Origin: Maricaulis sp017643475
GTDB lineage: Bacteria > Pseudomonadota > Alphaproteobacteria > Caulobacterales > Maricaulaceae
Length of the DNA stretch: 64,000 bases
Direction: 5' to 3'
Assembly (NCBI RefSeq): GCF_047123815.1
Contig: NZ_CP138920.1
Location: 1,860,001-1,924,000, forward strand
Shown here: in pieces, positions 25,149-33,481 of the stretch
Layout of the letters: the number at the start of each line of letters is the position of its first letter
How positions within the stretch are numbered: position 1 is the stretch's first letter
Translations under genes and position numbers: made by a program
Notes under the pieces: generated by a model
The model's input: the letters and a program-made list of their open reading frames with translations, nothing else
Database searches by the model: none
Told to the model about the DNA's origin: nothing

Positions 25149-25444
25149 TGTTGTTCATTGTTCACACCCGTGACCGTGAAAATGCGCTGGATCTGCGCAT
25201 GGCCAATCGTGAAGCCCATTTGCAATGGCTGCGTGATGCGGGTGAGAGCGTGAAAGCCGCAGGCCCCTGGCTGGATGGGTCGGACAAGCCTGCTGGGTCT
25301 TTGCTGATCGTGGAAATGGCGGATCGCGCCGAGCTGGATACCTGGCTGGCCAATGACCCCTATGCGCTTGCAGGCGTGTTCGAGAGCGTTGAGGCGGCAC
25401 CCTTCCGCTGGGTGATCAATCCGCCGGAAGGCGTACCGCTGTGA
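25148..25444 (+). CDS. YciI-family protein
   Basis: A 98-aa protein with a dimeric alpha+beta barrel (ferredoxin-like) fold. Pattern: LFIVHTRDRENALDLRMANREAHLQWL with the conserved Arg and His, GSLLIVEMADRAELDTWLANDPYALAGVFESVEAAPFRWV with the conserved Asp and Pro. The His/Asp pair is thought to be catalytic in the family, but the reaction is unknown. It overlaps gpsA by one base and the Rieske gene by 4 bp. Confidence 0.88.
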   Translation: MLFIVHTRDRENALDLRMANREAHLQWLRDAGESVKAAGPWLDGSDKPAGSLLIVEMADRAELDTWLANDPYALAGVFESVEAAPFRWVINPPEGVPL

Positions 25445-25776
25445 GTTCGGCGCCGGCGCCGGGAACGGTTCTCGGACGTCTTGACGAGCTGGAAGACGGC
25501 AAGGGCCAGGTCATGCATGGCGGACCGGGCGGCACATTCGTTGTGCGCTCCGGGGAAGAAGCTTTCGCCTGGCGAAATCTCTGCCCGCATGCGGGCCTTC
25601 CGCTGGGCATGCCGAACGGGCGGGTTCTTGTTCACCAGGGACAGAATATCGTCTGCCCCGTGCATGGCGCTAGTTTCGATGTGAAGTCCGGAGCCTGCAC
25701 AGGTGGTCCGGCCGCCGGCGATGAATTGACTGCTGTGCCCGTTGATGTCGTCAATGGCGAGATAGTCGTACGCTAG
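25441..25776 (+). CDS. Rieske [2Fe-2S] domain protein
   Basis: A 111-aa soluble Rieske ferredoxin-like protein. Cluster ligands are visible as C-x-H in NLCPHAGLPLG and C-x2-H in IVCPVHGASFD, 20 residues apart, in the usual order; DVKSGACTGGPA is typical of the segment after the second pair. No signal peptide is present, so it is cytosolic. The start is GTG at 25441, overlapping the yciI stop. It could pass electrons to an unidentified oxygenase; it is the last gene of tsaD-gpsA-yciI-Rieske. Confidence 0.87.
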   Translation: MSSAPAPGTVLGRLDELEDGKGQVMHGGPGGTFVVRSGEEAFAWRNLCPHAGLPLGMPNGRVLVHQGQNIVCPVHGASFDVKSGACTGGPAAGDELTAVPVDVVNGEIVVR

Positions 25777-25777
25777 C

Positions 25778-26263
25778 CTAGTTGGCCGCAACGATGGCCT
25801 CGGCGATCGCATCCGCCTCGCTGGCAAGCGGCCCGGCGATGTCCGCGACATTGGTGACCGTGCAGAAGGATCCGTCACGCTCGCGGTCATAGATCACCGC
25901 GTCGGTGGTGATATCGAACACATTGCCCGCAGCCCGGAAAAAGCTGGCTGAAGCCGCTTCAGTACGGGCGACAAGGGCCTGGTCCATTTCCACCAGGTTG
26001 AAGGCGTAATTGGCCTGGCGACCATCCAGATTATAGGAAATGTGCACGATGGCGGCGGGGCCGCGCTCGAGCAGGGCCTGGCCATCCAGCAGCTGGGCGG
26101 CGCGATCCGTCTCGTGGAAACAGGCCGCCGTCGTCGCCGGAGCTTCCGCGGTGTAGGGACCGGAAGCCGCTACTTCTTCAACCTCGGTCGGGCGAACAGT
26201 TTCCTCTGCGCCCGAACACGCGGCGAGTGCAAGCAAAACAGGACTGACGAGCCAGATTTTCAT
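25778..26263 (-). CDS. Predicted lipoprotein of unknown function
   Basis: A 161-aa exported protein with lipobox LLALAACSG and an acidic linker (residues 20-45). The mature part begins TTAACFHETDRAAQLLDGQALLERGPAAIVHISYNLDGRQANYAFNLVEMDQ and contains two Cys (ACFHE and SFCTVTN) that could form a disulfide. No family is recognised. It stands alone, converging on the Rieske gene with one base between stops. Confidence 0.6.
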   Translation of the reverse strand: MKIWLVSPVLLALAACSGAEETVRPTEVEEVAASGPYTAEAPATTAACFHETDRAAQLLDGQALLERGPAAIVHISYNLDGRQANYAFNLVEMDQALVARTEAASASFFRAAGNVFDITTDAVIYDRERDGSFCTVTNVADIAGPLASEADAIAEAIVAAN

Positions 26264-26343
26264 TTCGGTTCACTCCGAATTTTCAGCTTGCGGACCTATA
26301 GCGGCTCGCGATTTGCGCGTGAAATGAATGTTTTGTGTCGGGG

Positions 26344-27483
26344 TTAGTGGCACCCTGAGATGATAATCGTATCAAGATCGTCAAGGGTCGGCAGTTTCGT
26401 CACGCCATCCGTGACGACTTGACCTTGCATCATGCCACCGAGGATGAACGCATTTTGCGGGTCAAAGGCGATGATTCCCCGGATGTCCATGATCGCTGGG
26501 GCCGTCGGCATCGTTGTCCATCGAGGCGCGCGCCATACGACTGGGCTTGCGTTCGTCCACTCCCGACAAGAGCCCTCAAACGCGTTCCGGAATAGCCCGC
26601 CTTGCGCGTCTGCGCGTGGTTCACTTGGCGCCTGATTGTATCCGATGCCATTGAAGTTAAAGGCGTTGTCTGTCCCAGCCCAGAATGAAACGAAATGCGT
26701 TTCAAATGTTGTTGCTGCCCCTCGGTAAAACGGGCCGCCGGGCAGCTCACCGACATTGCCCCACTGAATGACCTCGGGGGCATCGACAATGACGCCGGCC
26801 CAGCAGTCTGAAATGGCCCGGAAAGACCGACGGGCGCCGTCGGATTCAGGTGGAAACACCGCGGTGCCGCCGCAAACCAGCATCTGCGCCTGAAATCGCG
26901 AATCCTGTCCGAGCAGAGCCCCCGCATGCCCGAACACTGGTGCGCCAGGAAAAGGTGTCGCTTCGAACCAGCGATCTTCCTCGACGTCATAGACCTGGAC
27001 GAGGTCGACATTGTCCGTGTCGTGCCAGCCGCTGACGAGGTAGATGTAGCGATCCTGGTGCACCAGGGCGACAGTGTCATCGACCGGAACCGGGATGTCG
27101 GTGATATGGGTGTAGGTCTCGCTGGCCGGGTCGAAACGCCAGACCTCCGGCGTCGAGCGCTCGGAATGATCCTCGGCTACCGTGTAGCCGCCGAAAATAT
27201 AGATCTGTCCGCGCACGGTCACCGCGACGGATGCGAGGCGGCCAATCCCGTCAGGAAGGCCGTCGATCTCGCGGCACGTCCGGACCGTGAGATTGCAGGC
27301 ATAGGCATCCGCTGTAACATCGCGCCAGGTCTTGCCTTCGTGCAGGCCGGCAAAGGAATAGGCCATCAACTGACCGTCCAGTTCCACCCCCGCGACGGCG
27401 TTGTTGGTGACTGGCTCGGGCAGGCGCGCCCAGGCATCGTCCTGGACGGTCAGGGTGAGGGCAGTGAGGAGGTAGAGGATCAC
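26344..27483 (-). CDS. Secreted kelch-repeat protein
   Basis: A 379-aa protein with a short signal (MILYLLTALTLTVQ) and a kelch-type beta-propeller. Repeats are visible as GQIYIFGGYTVAEDH...EVWRFDPASETYTHI, RYIYLVSGWHDTDNVDLVQVYDVEEDRWFEA, and MLVCGGTAVFPP, then FILGGMMQG near the end. The domain is like that of N-acetylneuraminate epimerases but lacks enough detail to assign one. It begins 5 bp after the creatininase-family stop, so the two form an operon. The coding sequence in 26.4-26.9 kb is visibly more AT-rich than its surroundings. Confidence 0.7.
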   Translation of the reverse strand: MILYLLTALTLTVQDDAWARLPEPVTNNAVAGVELDGQLMAYSFAGLHEGKTWRDVTADAYACNLTVRTCREIDGLPDGIGRLASVAVTVRGQIYIFGGYTVAEDHSERSTPEVWRFDPASETYTHITDIPVPVDDTVALVHQDRYIYLVSGWHDTDNVDLVQVYDVEEDRWFEATPFPGAPVFGHAGALLGQDSRFQAQMLVCGGTAVFPPESDGARRSFRAISDCWAGVIVDAPEVIQWGNVGELPGGPFYRGAATTFETHFVSFWAGTDNAFNFNGIGYNQAPSEPRADAQGGLFRNAFEGSCREWTNASPVVWRAPRWTTMPTAPAIMDIRGIIAFDPQNAFILGGMMQGQVVTDGVTKLPTLDDLDTIIISGCH

Positions 27484-27488
27484 GCTTG

Positions 27489-28247
27489 CTACTCCGCGGC
27501 CGCTTCCAGCTTGGTCTCGAAGAAGATGGAGAGCTCGGCAATCAGCGCCTGTTTGGCGATCGAGACGATTTCCGCGCCCGCTTCCGGCGTTGCCTGAGAC
27601 GGGTCAGAGGCGATGCGGCCGTCGGGGAAGGTTGCCCGGTAGTCGGCTGCGTCGGTGAAGCGGCCGTTCGGTGCGATTTTCGGGTCCATCTCTACCCGTT
27701 TGATGGCGTCGGGATAGGCGTATTGCGTTACCGAGACCTCCGAGGCGGTGGCGTGTGCCCCTTCGCCGACCGGGAAGAGCTTCTTGCAGGTCGCCATGAC
27801 GCCCGGCAATTCCCACCAGTTCTGCTGCGCCAGCCGGACCGGGCAAGGGGCGTCATCGAGCGAATAGTTCGCGTAGTACTCGGCGAAGGCGGCATTGACC
27901 GTGGTGATGTTTCCGCCATGCCCGTTGAAGAAATAGATGCGGTCAAAGCCGTGTCGGACCAGCGAGGCGATCCAGTCATTCATGGCCGCGATCATGGTCG
28001 AGGGTCGCAGCGTCATCGAACCCGGAAAGGCCAGGTGATGCTGGGCAATGCCGACATTGAAGGTCGGGCCGACGAGAAAGCCGGATTCCTGGCCGGCTTC
28101 ATGAGCGATGATTTCGGGACAGATCGCATCCGTTCCCACCAGGCCATTGGGGCCGTGCTGTTCGAATGAGCCGATGGGGATGATGATGCCCTTGCAGCGT
28201 TCCAGATAGGCTTCAACTTCCGGCCAGGTGGATGTGTTTAGCAACAT
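27489..28247 (-). CDS. Creatininase-family amidohydrolase
   Basis: A 252-aa metal-dependent amidohydrolase fold. Metal and substrate residues are visible in IPIGSFEQHGPNGLVGTDAI (E, H, D), YFFNGHGGNITTV, and EGAHATASEVSVTQYAYP, in family order. Members act on creatinine, mycofactocin precursor, or formamidopyrimidine intermediates; the substrate here is unknown. The start was chosen at MLLNTSTWPEVEAYL with GAGGAGAT upstream; the frame extends 30 residues further without homology. It is directly upstream of the kelch gene. Confidence 0.85.
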   Translation of the reverse strand: MLLNTSTWPEVEAYLERCKGIIIPIGSFEQHGPNGLVGTDAICPEIIAHEAGQESGFLVGPTFNVGIAQHHLAFPGSMTLRPSTMIAAMNDWIASLVRHGFDRIYFFNGHGGNITTVNAAFAEYYANYSLDDAPCPVRLAQQNWWELPGVMATCKKLFPVGEGAHATASEVSVTQYAYPDAIKRVEMDPKIAPNGRFTDAADYRATFPDGRIASDPSQATPEAGAEIVSIAKQALIAELSIFFETKLEAAAE

Positions 28248-28321
28248 GCGGATCTCCTCGTCTGGCGAGGAGAATGACGCCTGTTCGCGGAAGTGCAAGC
28301 GGGAAGAAAGGAGGCCGGCGC

Positions 28322-28402
28322 TTAAGCGCGCCGGCACTCCGCACGGTAGTGATAAGCCGCTCCGAGCGCCAGAAGCGCCGAGAGCAGAAGTATGATTTGC
28401 AT
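28322..28402 (-). CDS. Candidate 26-aa single-TM microprotein
   Basis: A short frame starting at ATG 28400-28402 reads MQIILLLSALLALGAA, then YHYR and a Cys/Arg-rich tail (AECRRA), ending at TAA. GGGGAGG lies 7 bp before the ATG, one of the best ribosome-binding sites in the region. The composition (one hydrophobic helix followed by basic residues) is that of membrane microproteins such as KdpF or CydX, but no partner gene is adjacent: upstream on this strand is only the divergent methyltransferase promoter region, downstream is the creatininase gene. It may be the first cistron of the creatininase-kelch operon. Confidence 0.45.
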   Translation of the reverse strand: MQIILLLSALLALGAAYHYRAECRRA

Positions 28403-28559
28403 TGTACGGCCTCCCCGGCCCCCCCGGTACGAATCAGTATCGGGTCGGGAAGAGAATCGCGCTCAAGTCCAAACCAAAGGTAAAATACCCGCGGGGGTGT
28501 CACGGGTTCGTGACTGGAAGCGTAAAGTATTTCTGTTGCAAGTATTCGACAGGGAGCAA

Positions 28560-29357
28560 ATGGGGAAATCAATGAAGCCTGTTTATTGGTTGAGTGCGGC
28601 AACACTCATGCTGGCAGCCTGCAGTGGGGGAAGCGACCAGGCGGAGGACCAGCAGGTGGTCAGCGATGCGCCCCAGACGCGCTGGGACACGATCATGGAG
28701 GCGGTCGACGACGAGCAGAGGCCGGACGAGGACCGCGTGCTCGACGTTAATCGTCATCCGGCGGAGCTTCTGGATTTTGCAGGCGTGCAGCGGGGCTGGG
28801 TCGTCGCGGATATCGTCCCGGGTGGAGGCTATTATTCCCGCATCCTGTCGACGGCGGTCGGTGATATGGGGCGTGTTTACTCATTTAATCCCAGCTGGGT
28901 TGCCGAGCAATATGGTGACGCCAACGAAGCCATGAATGCCATGGCCCGCCGTCGCGCCAACCTCTCGCATCATGCTGATGATCTGGAGGATTTCGGCACC
29001 GGTTTTGACCGTCCACTCGACGCAGTTTTCATGGTGCTCTTCTATCATGACACTGGATATGACGGGACGGACCGCGCGGCGATGAACCAGGCGATTTTCA
29101 ATGCGTTGGCACCGGGTGGAGTTTTTCTTGTTGTTGATCACCATGCGGTCGAGGGCAGCGGTCTTGATGCGGTCCAGACCCTGCACCGTATCGAATCTGC
29201 AGTCGTCATGCAGGAAGTAATGGCGGCCGGCTTCGAGTTTGTTTCCGAGAGCGACATGCTCGCCAACCCGGAAGATCCGCGCGACATTTCGGTCTTCGCG
29301 CCAAATATCCGGCGCAATACGGACAGGTTCGTCTATCTTTTCCGCAAGCCGGAATAG
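28560..29357 (+). CDS. Exported lipoprotein with class I methyltransferase fold (COG4798-like)
   Basis: A 265-aa protein. The N-terminus carries a lipoprotein signal (YWLSAATLMLAACSGG). The remainder resembles a class I SAM methyltransferase: GVQRGWVVADIVPGGGYYSRILSTAVG matches motif I (D..PG.G.Y), LDAVFMVLFYHDT the post-motif, and LAPGGVFLVVDHHA motif V-like. SAM is not normally present in the periplasm, so either the fold has another role or the signal is not used. ATG 28560 (AGGGAGCAA upstream) and ATG 28572 (GGGGAAATC) are both possible. It ends at a strong terminator. Confidence 0.75.
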   Translation: MGKSMKPVYWLSAATLMLAACSGGSDQAEDQQVVSDAPQTRWDTIMEAVDDEQRPDEDRVLDVNRHPAELLDFAGVQRGWVVADIVPGGGYYSRILSTAVGDMGRVYSFNPSWVAEQYGDANEAMNAMARRRANLSHHADDLEDFGTGFDRPLDAVFMVLFYHDTGYDGTDRAAMNQAIFNALAPGGVFLVVDHHAVEGSGLDAVQTLHRIESAVVMQEVMAAGFEFVSESDMLANPEDPRDISVFAPNIRRNTDRFVYLFRKPE

Positions 29358-29364
29358 GGGCACG

Positions 29365-29399
29365 AAAAAGGGGCGGCCCGTCGAGCCGCCCCTTTTTTT
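29365..29399. terminator. Bidirectional intrinsic terminator
   Basis: The stem AAAAAGGGGCGGC / GCCGCCCCTTTTT has a CCGTCGA loop and a T7 run on the plus strand, mirrored by T5 on the minus strand. It separates the methyltransferase-fold lipoprotein from the convergent chemoreceptor. Confidence 0.9.
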
Positions 29400-29419
29400 G
29401 ATTCTGGTGATGTTCAGGC

Positions 29420-30877
29420 CTAGGCGGCGTCAAGCGCAGCCTTGAAGGAGTCGAGTTCCTCATCGAGCTTGGAAGCGTTTTCGCTCAGAGCGGAGGACGC
29501 GCCCGCGAACTCTTCGGCAGCAGTACTGGCTCGGGATGCCGCCTCGTTTACCTCATCCATGTCGCGCGTGACATTCGCGGTGGCACTGGCAGCCTGTTCG
29601 GCAAGCTGGGCGATTTCACGGGTGGCATTGTCCTGTTGGGAGAAAGCATCACGTACGCTGCCGGATGCGGAGCGGATCTCGTCGATGATTTCGGAAATGC
29701 GGCCTAGCGCGCTGGCTGCACCACCGGACGCGCCACGCATGGCGTCGATCCGGCCGGCAATGTCGTTAGACGCGCGTGTGGTCTGTTCCGCCAGAGCCTT
29801 CACTTCCGAGGCTACAACAGCGAAGCCCTTGCCCGCTTCACCGGCGCGAGCCGCCTCAATGGTCGCGTTGAGCGCGAGCAGATTGGTCTGTTCAGCGACT
29901 CCGGCGACCATTTCCATGATCTCCTCGATCTCGCGTGCGGCAGACTGAAGCTCGTCGATGGAGCGACCGGCGCCTTCTGCCTCGGTGACCGCCCGCTCGG
30001 AGACTTCGTCCGAGTTTTCAAGGATGCGTGCCACCTCGGCGATGGAGGCGGAGAGTTCCTGTGCGGCAGCCGCTACGGACTGGACGTCGGAATTGGTGTT
30101 GGACGCTTGCGTGGACGCGCTTTCCGCGCCGGAACGTGTTGCGCGCGCGTCGCCATTGAGTTGGTCCGCGAGGCCGGCGACCTGGGAGGACGCACCGGAA
30201 ACGGAGGTCACCACGACACGCAGGGCCTGCTCGAAATCACCAGCGATCTTGGCGATCGCGGCGCGGCGATTCTCGGCTTCAGCCTGAAGGCTGGTCTGAG
30301 CTTCGGTCGCGTCATCAGCTGCGGTCTGGGCTTCCGTCGCCTCACTCATGCTTTCATCAGCATCGGTGAGAGCCTTGGCGGTCTGATAGGTCATCCAGAT
30401 CAGGGCGCCAGCCTGGCCGACGACAACCACGGCGTGGAAGACAACTCGGCCGAAATCTGCCCCGTCCGGGAAAACCGCCCAGGGAAGGGCAAAGTTCAAG
30501 GAGAGGTGGTGGACGGCCGTAACCGCAGATGCTGCGACGATGGCGCGCCAGTCAATCATGATGGCCGTCGCCGAGAGACAAGCGAAAAAGACCATGTGCA
30601 TGTCAAGCTGCCAGGTGGCACCGCTCATCATGTAAACGAGCACGGCCGGGAAGGCCATGATCGCGGCCGCAGTTGTCGCGCGTGATGCGACTGTGTTTGA
30701 AGCGGTGCGCCAGCTCAGGAAGGATATCGCTGCCACTAGGCCAAGGAGGAACGTCCCGGGAATGACGCGGCTCGGCGCCACGAAGAAGGCAATAAGTGGG
30801 TAGGCGACAGCCACACCGATCGAGATGAAGGTCAGTGCCTTTTGCGCTTGGGCACGCAGGGTATCGAGACGGGTCAT
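29420..30877 (-). CDS. Methyl-accepting chemotaxis protein with an integral-membrane sensor domain
   Basis: A 485-aa receptor. About six TM segments fill residues 15-185 (TFISIGVAVAYPLIAFFVAP, GTFLLGLVAAISFLSW, IMAFPAVLVYMMSG, VFFACLSATAIMI, IVAASAVTAVHHLSL, VVFHAVVVVGQAGALIWM) with no large periplasmic domain. A coiled linker (SMSEATEAQTAADDATEAQ) and the signalling domain follow, with the hairpin tip LLALNATIEAARAGEAGKGFAVVASEVKALAEQTTRAS. It lacks a C-terminal CheR/CheB-binding pentapeptide (it ends SFKAALDAA). It probably senses a membrane or intracellular cue such as redox state. A small membrane protein gene lies just upstream with overlapping stop and start. Confidence 0.92.
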   Translation of the reverse strand: MTRLDTLRAQAQKALTFISIGVAVAYPLIAFFVAPSRVIPGTFLLGLVAAISFLSWRTASNTVASRATTAAAIMAFPAVLVYMMSGATWQLDMHMVFFACLSATAIMIDWRAIVAASAVTAVHHLSLNFALPWAVFPDGADFGRVVFHAVVVVGQAGALIWMTYQTAKALTDADESMSEATEAQTAADDATEAQTSLQAEAENRRAAIAKIAGDFEQALRVVVTSVSGASSQVAGLADQLNGDARATRSGAESASTQASNTNSDVQSVAAAAQELSASIAEVARILENSDEVSERAVTEAEGAGRSIDELQSAAREIEEIMEMVAGVAEQTNLLALNATIEAARAGEAGKGFAVVASEVKALAEQTTRASNDIAGRIDAMRGASGGAASALGRISEIIDEIRSASGSVRDAFSQQDNATREIAQLAEQAASATANVTRDMDEVNEAASRASTAAEEFAGASSALSENASKLDEELDSFKAALDAA

Positions 30878-31239
30878 GATGCGGTTCCAGTGAGCTGGGA
30901 CGGTGGAAGTGCCGAGGCTTCGGCACCGATCAGGCAGCCGCCGAGGACTTGCGGGTCGAGCAGGAGCAAGGCTCCGGCAGCGCGTAGGCTCTCAAGGTCT
31001 GCCTGGGAGGAAAATTCGACAATGCCGACATTGGGCAGGGCGCCGAAGCGCACGAGATTTTGTCCGGCCTGTGCTGAGGCGAGGAGAACATCCCGCTCGG
31101 ACCAGCCGGGTGGGAAAATGGCAGCCACCTGGTCGCCTCGCAGCGGTTCGGCGAGGCCCAGCAGCGGCGTGCACACAACCGCCAAGCCGATCAGTATTAG
31201 CGGTGCAAAAGCAGAGATGTTGCCGGTGTTGGTGGTCAA
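30874..31239 (-). CDS. Small single-TM protein coupled to the chemoreceptor
   Basis: About 121 aa: one TM helix (FAPLILIGLAVVCTPLLGLA), then a soluble part (DQVAAIFPPGWSERDVLLASAQAGQNLVRFGALPNVGIVEF and LLLLDPQVLGGCLIGA) with an alternating strand-helix pattern. Its stop overlaps the chemoreceptor start by 4 bp. The start is uncertain: TTG 31239 places the TM helix near the N-terminus; an open frame reaches TTG 31290. Not recognised by family. Context suggests an accessory factor for the receptor (inference). Confidence 0.5.
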   Translation of the reverse strand: MTTNTGNISAFAPLILIGLAVVCTPLLGLAEPLRGDQVAAIFPPGWSERDVLLASAQAGQNLVRFGALPNVGIVEFSSQADLESLRAAGALLLLDPQVLGGCLIGAEASALPPSQLTGTAS

Positions 31240-31400
31240 ATCGAATCTCGTTTTCAGGTGGCACGATTTGAACGAAACAAGGTTAACCAAGCCTTGCTGG
31301 GCTGGAAAGTTCGGTTGTTTGACTTGCGCGGTTGGCGGCCTGTCTAGAGCAGATTCGACGAAATAATGTCGCGAATTCGATGTGAGGATGGTCTGCCGGT

Positions 31401-32246
31401 CTACGCAGCCAGGTCTTGTGAAAGCATGCCGTAAATCAGTGTGTCGCGAACACCGATATGGGTTTTCCAGGCCCCCCGAAGACGGCCTTCATACTTGAAA
31501 CCCAGACGCTCTACCAGCTTGATCGAGCCCGCATTGTCCGGGTCGATATCGGCGTAGAGTCGGCGGATTTTTCGCGTGGAAAAGGCGTGGCGCACCAGTG
31601 CTTTGCCAGCTTCCAGGGCATAACCCTTGCCCTGCGCCTGCGGACAGAGAATGTAACCGATCTCGGCCTGGCCGGACTTGCGATCCATGAGAATGATCCA
31701 GCCCAGGGCCTTAGCTGTATCCGCCTGTTCGGTAATGGCGAAACACTCGATATTCGCGCCGCGCACATTCCAGGTGATGTAGTCGCGCGCCTCGCCCAGC
31801 GTGGTGATCGGTGCGCTGGACCAGAAGCGCATGTTTCCGTCATCCGTCAGCGCTGGCAGCAGCGCCTCGGCATCGTGGATCGACATCGGTCGAAGGATCA
31901 GACGGGCCGTCGTCAGGATGACAGGGTCGGTCTTTGGCGTGCGGTCCTGCAGGAGGTCATTGGTCAGCTCCAGACGGGTTTCCTCGAAGCGTTCCTCGAT
32001 GCAGTCCTGCATGCGCTGGAAACACTCCCGCGAGAACCAGTCGGTTTCGTTGAAGCACATCTGCCGTGCCTGTTCCGACGGCCAGCAGGCATAGGACCAG
32101 TATGTTCCGTCCTCACCCTTGTGCAGGATCGCGCCGTGCGATCCGCAGAGTTGATGGATCTGGCGCGTGCCTTCTTCCCAGGCCTGACGGAATTCCTCGT
32201 CACGGCCGGGCTTGAGTTTCCAGTGATAGAGAACGGCAGAGGTCAT
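31401..32246 (-). CDS. Fusion of an ABM-like monooxygenase domain and a GNAT acetyltransferase
   Basis: 281 aa in two parts. Residues 1-95 (AVLYHWKLKPGRDEEFRQAWEEGTRQIHQLCGSHGAILHKGEDGTYWSYACWPSEQAR) have the dimeric alpha+beta barrel pattern of antibiotic-biosynthesis monooxygenases. Residues 110-280 form a RimJ/RimL-type acetyltransferase: LTTARLILRPMSIHDAEAL, GWIILMDRKSGQAEIGYILCPQAQGKGYALEAGKALVRHAF with the acetyl-CoA loop QGKGYA, and VERLGFKYEGRLR. The two domains are usually separate. The acceptor is unknown. No gene overlaps it. Confidence 0.82.
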   Translation of the reverse strand: MTSAVLYHWKLKPGRDEEFRQAWEEGTRQIHQLCGSHGAILHKGEDGTYWSYACWPSEQARQMCFNETDWFSRECFQRMQDCIEERFEETRLELTNDLLQDRTPKTDPVILTTARLILRPMSIHDAEALLPALTDDGNMRFWSSAPITTLGEARDYITWNVRGANIECFAITEQADTAKALGWIILMDRKSGQAEIGYILCPQAQGKGYALEAGKALVRHAFSTRKIRRLYADIDPDNAGSIKLVERLGFKYEGRLRGAWKTHIGVRDTLIYGMLSQDLAA

Positions 32247-32296
32247 GGTGAAGGGTTAGCGTGAGCCGCCGATCCCGTCCATGACCCGCAGGGCGA

Positions 32297-33481
32297 TCAG
32301 CCCTGGTCTTCGCCCGCGAGGCGCTGCTTGCGCAGCTCGCTGGCGCGGACTTTCTGGCTTTCCGAGCGCAATTGTCCGCAAGCGGCGAGGATGTCGCGGC
32401 CGCGCGGGGTGCGGATAGGGCTGGCATAACCGGCGCGATTTACGACGTCGGCAAAGGCCTCGATCTGGTCCCAGTCAGAACATTCATACGGGCTGTCCGG
32501 CCACGGGTTGAACGGGATCAGGTTGATCTTGGCGGGCACGCCCTTGAGCAGTTTCACCAGCTCGCGCGCCTCGGCCAGGCTGTCGTTCACACCCTTGAGC
32601 ATGACGTATTCAAAGGTCACGCGCTTGGAGTTGTTGAGGCCCGGATACTGGCGGATGGCGTCCATCAACTCGGCCAGCGGGTACTTCTTGTTAAGCGGGA
32701 CCAGCTCGTCACGCAGATCATCATTGGTCGCGTGCAGCGAGATCGCCAGCATGGTGCCGGTGCGCTCGCCCAGCTCCTTGATCTTGGGCACAACGCCCGA
32801 TGTCGACACGGTCGTGCGGCGGCGGCCAATGCCCATGCCTTCGCCATCGGAAATGATGTCGATGGAATCCGAGACATTGTCGAGATTGTAGAGCGGCTCA
32901 CCCATGCCCATGAAGACGATATTGGTGATCTTGCGGTTTTCGTTCGAGGTCGGCCATTCCTGAAGGTCATCGCGCGCGATCATCACCTGGGCGGCGATCT
33001 CGGCGGCGGTCAGATTGCGCACCAGCGCCTGGGTGCCGGTGTGGCAGAAGGTGCAGTTGAGCGTACAGCCGACCTGGCTCGACACGCAAAGCGCGCCGGA
33101 CTTGGCGACGTCGGGAATGAAGACGGTCTCGCATTCCACGCCCGGGGACAGTTCGATCAGGTATTTGCGTGTGCCGTCGACAGAGACCTGGCGCTCGGTG
33201 AGCCTGGGCCGGGCCAGCGTGAACTCGGCCGCCATTTTGGCGCGCAGATCCTTGGAGATATTCGTCATATCGTCGAAGGACTGGACGCCGTAATGATAGA
33301 TCCAGCGCCAAAGCTGCTCCGCGCGCATCTTGGCCTTTTTCTCGTCCACACCGATCTGGATTGCCGCCTCGCGCAATTGCGCGCGCGTCATGCCGGCCAG
33401 CGAGGTGGGCAGCGCGGTCTCACCCTCATTGAGGCGAGGGGCGTTCGGGTTGGCGGCGGAAATGTTCAGCGCGTGGTTCAT
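32297..33481 (-). CDS. rlmN: Dual-specificity 23S rRNA (A2503) / tRNA (A37) C2-methyltransferase
   Basis: A 394-aa radical-SAM methylase that forms m2A2503 in 23S rRNA and m2A37 in tRNAs. The CxxxCxxC motif appears as CTLNCTFCHTG near residue 150. The N-terminal LWRWIYHYGVQSFDDMTNISKDLRAKM, IVFMGMGEPLYNLDNV, and the catalytic C-terminal Cys in DILAACGQLR are RlmN features. It has a slightly long N-terminus relative to the ~360-390-aa family norm. It is flanked by unrelated genes. Confidence 0.95.
   Translation of the reverse strand: MNHALNISAANPNAPRLNEGETALPTSLAGMTRAQLREAAIQIGVDEKKAKMRAEQLWRWIYHYGVQSFDDMTNISKDLRAKMAAEFTLARPRLTERQVSVDGTRKYLIELSPGVECETVFIPDVAKSGALCVSSQVGCTLNCTFCHTGTQALVRNLTAAEIAAQVMIARDDLQEWPTSNENRKITNIVFMGMGEPLYNLDNVSDSIDIISDGEGMGIGRRRTTVSTSGVVPKIKELGERTGTMLAISLHATNDDLRDELVPLNKKYPLAELMDAIRQYPGLNNSKRVTFEYVMLKGVNDSLAEARELVKLLKGVPAKINLIPFNPWPDSPYECSDWDQIEAFADVVNRAGYASPIRTPRGRDILAACGQLRSESQKVRASELRKQRLAGEDQG

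Noticed and set aside
31349..31376. Imperfect inverted repeat around GATTCGACGA...TCGCGAATTC in the gap after the acetyltransferase fusion gene
   Set aside because: Mismatches, no T-run, and no promoter context; not distinguishable from chance.
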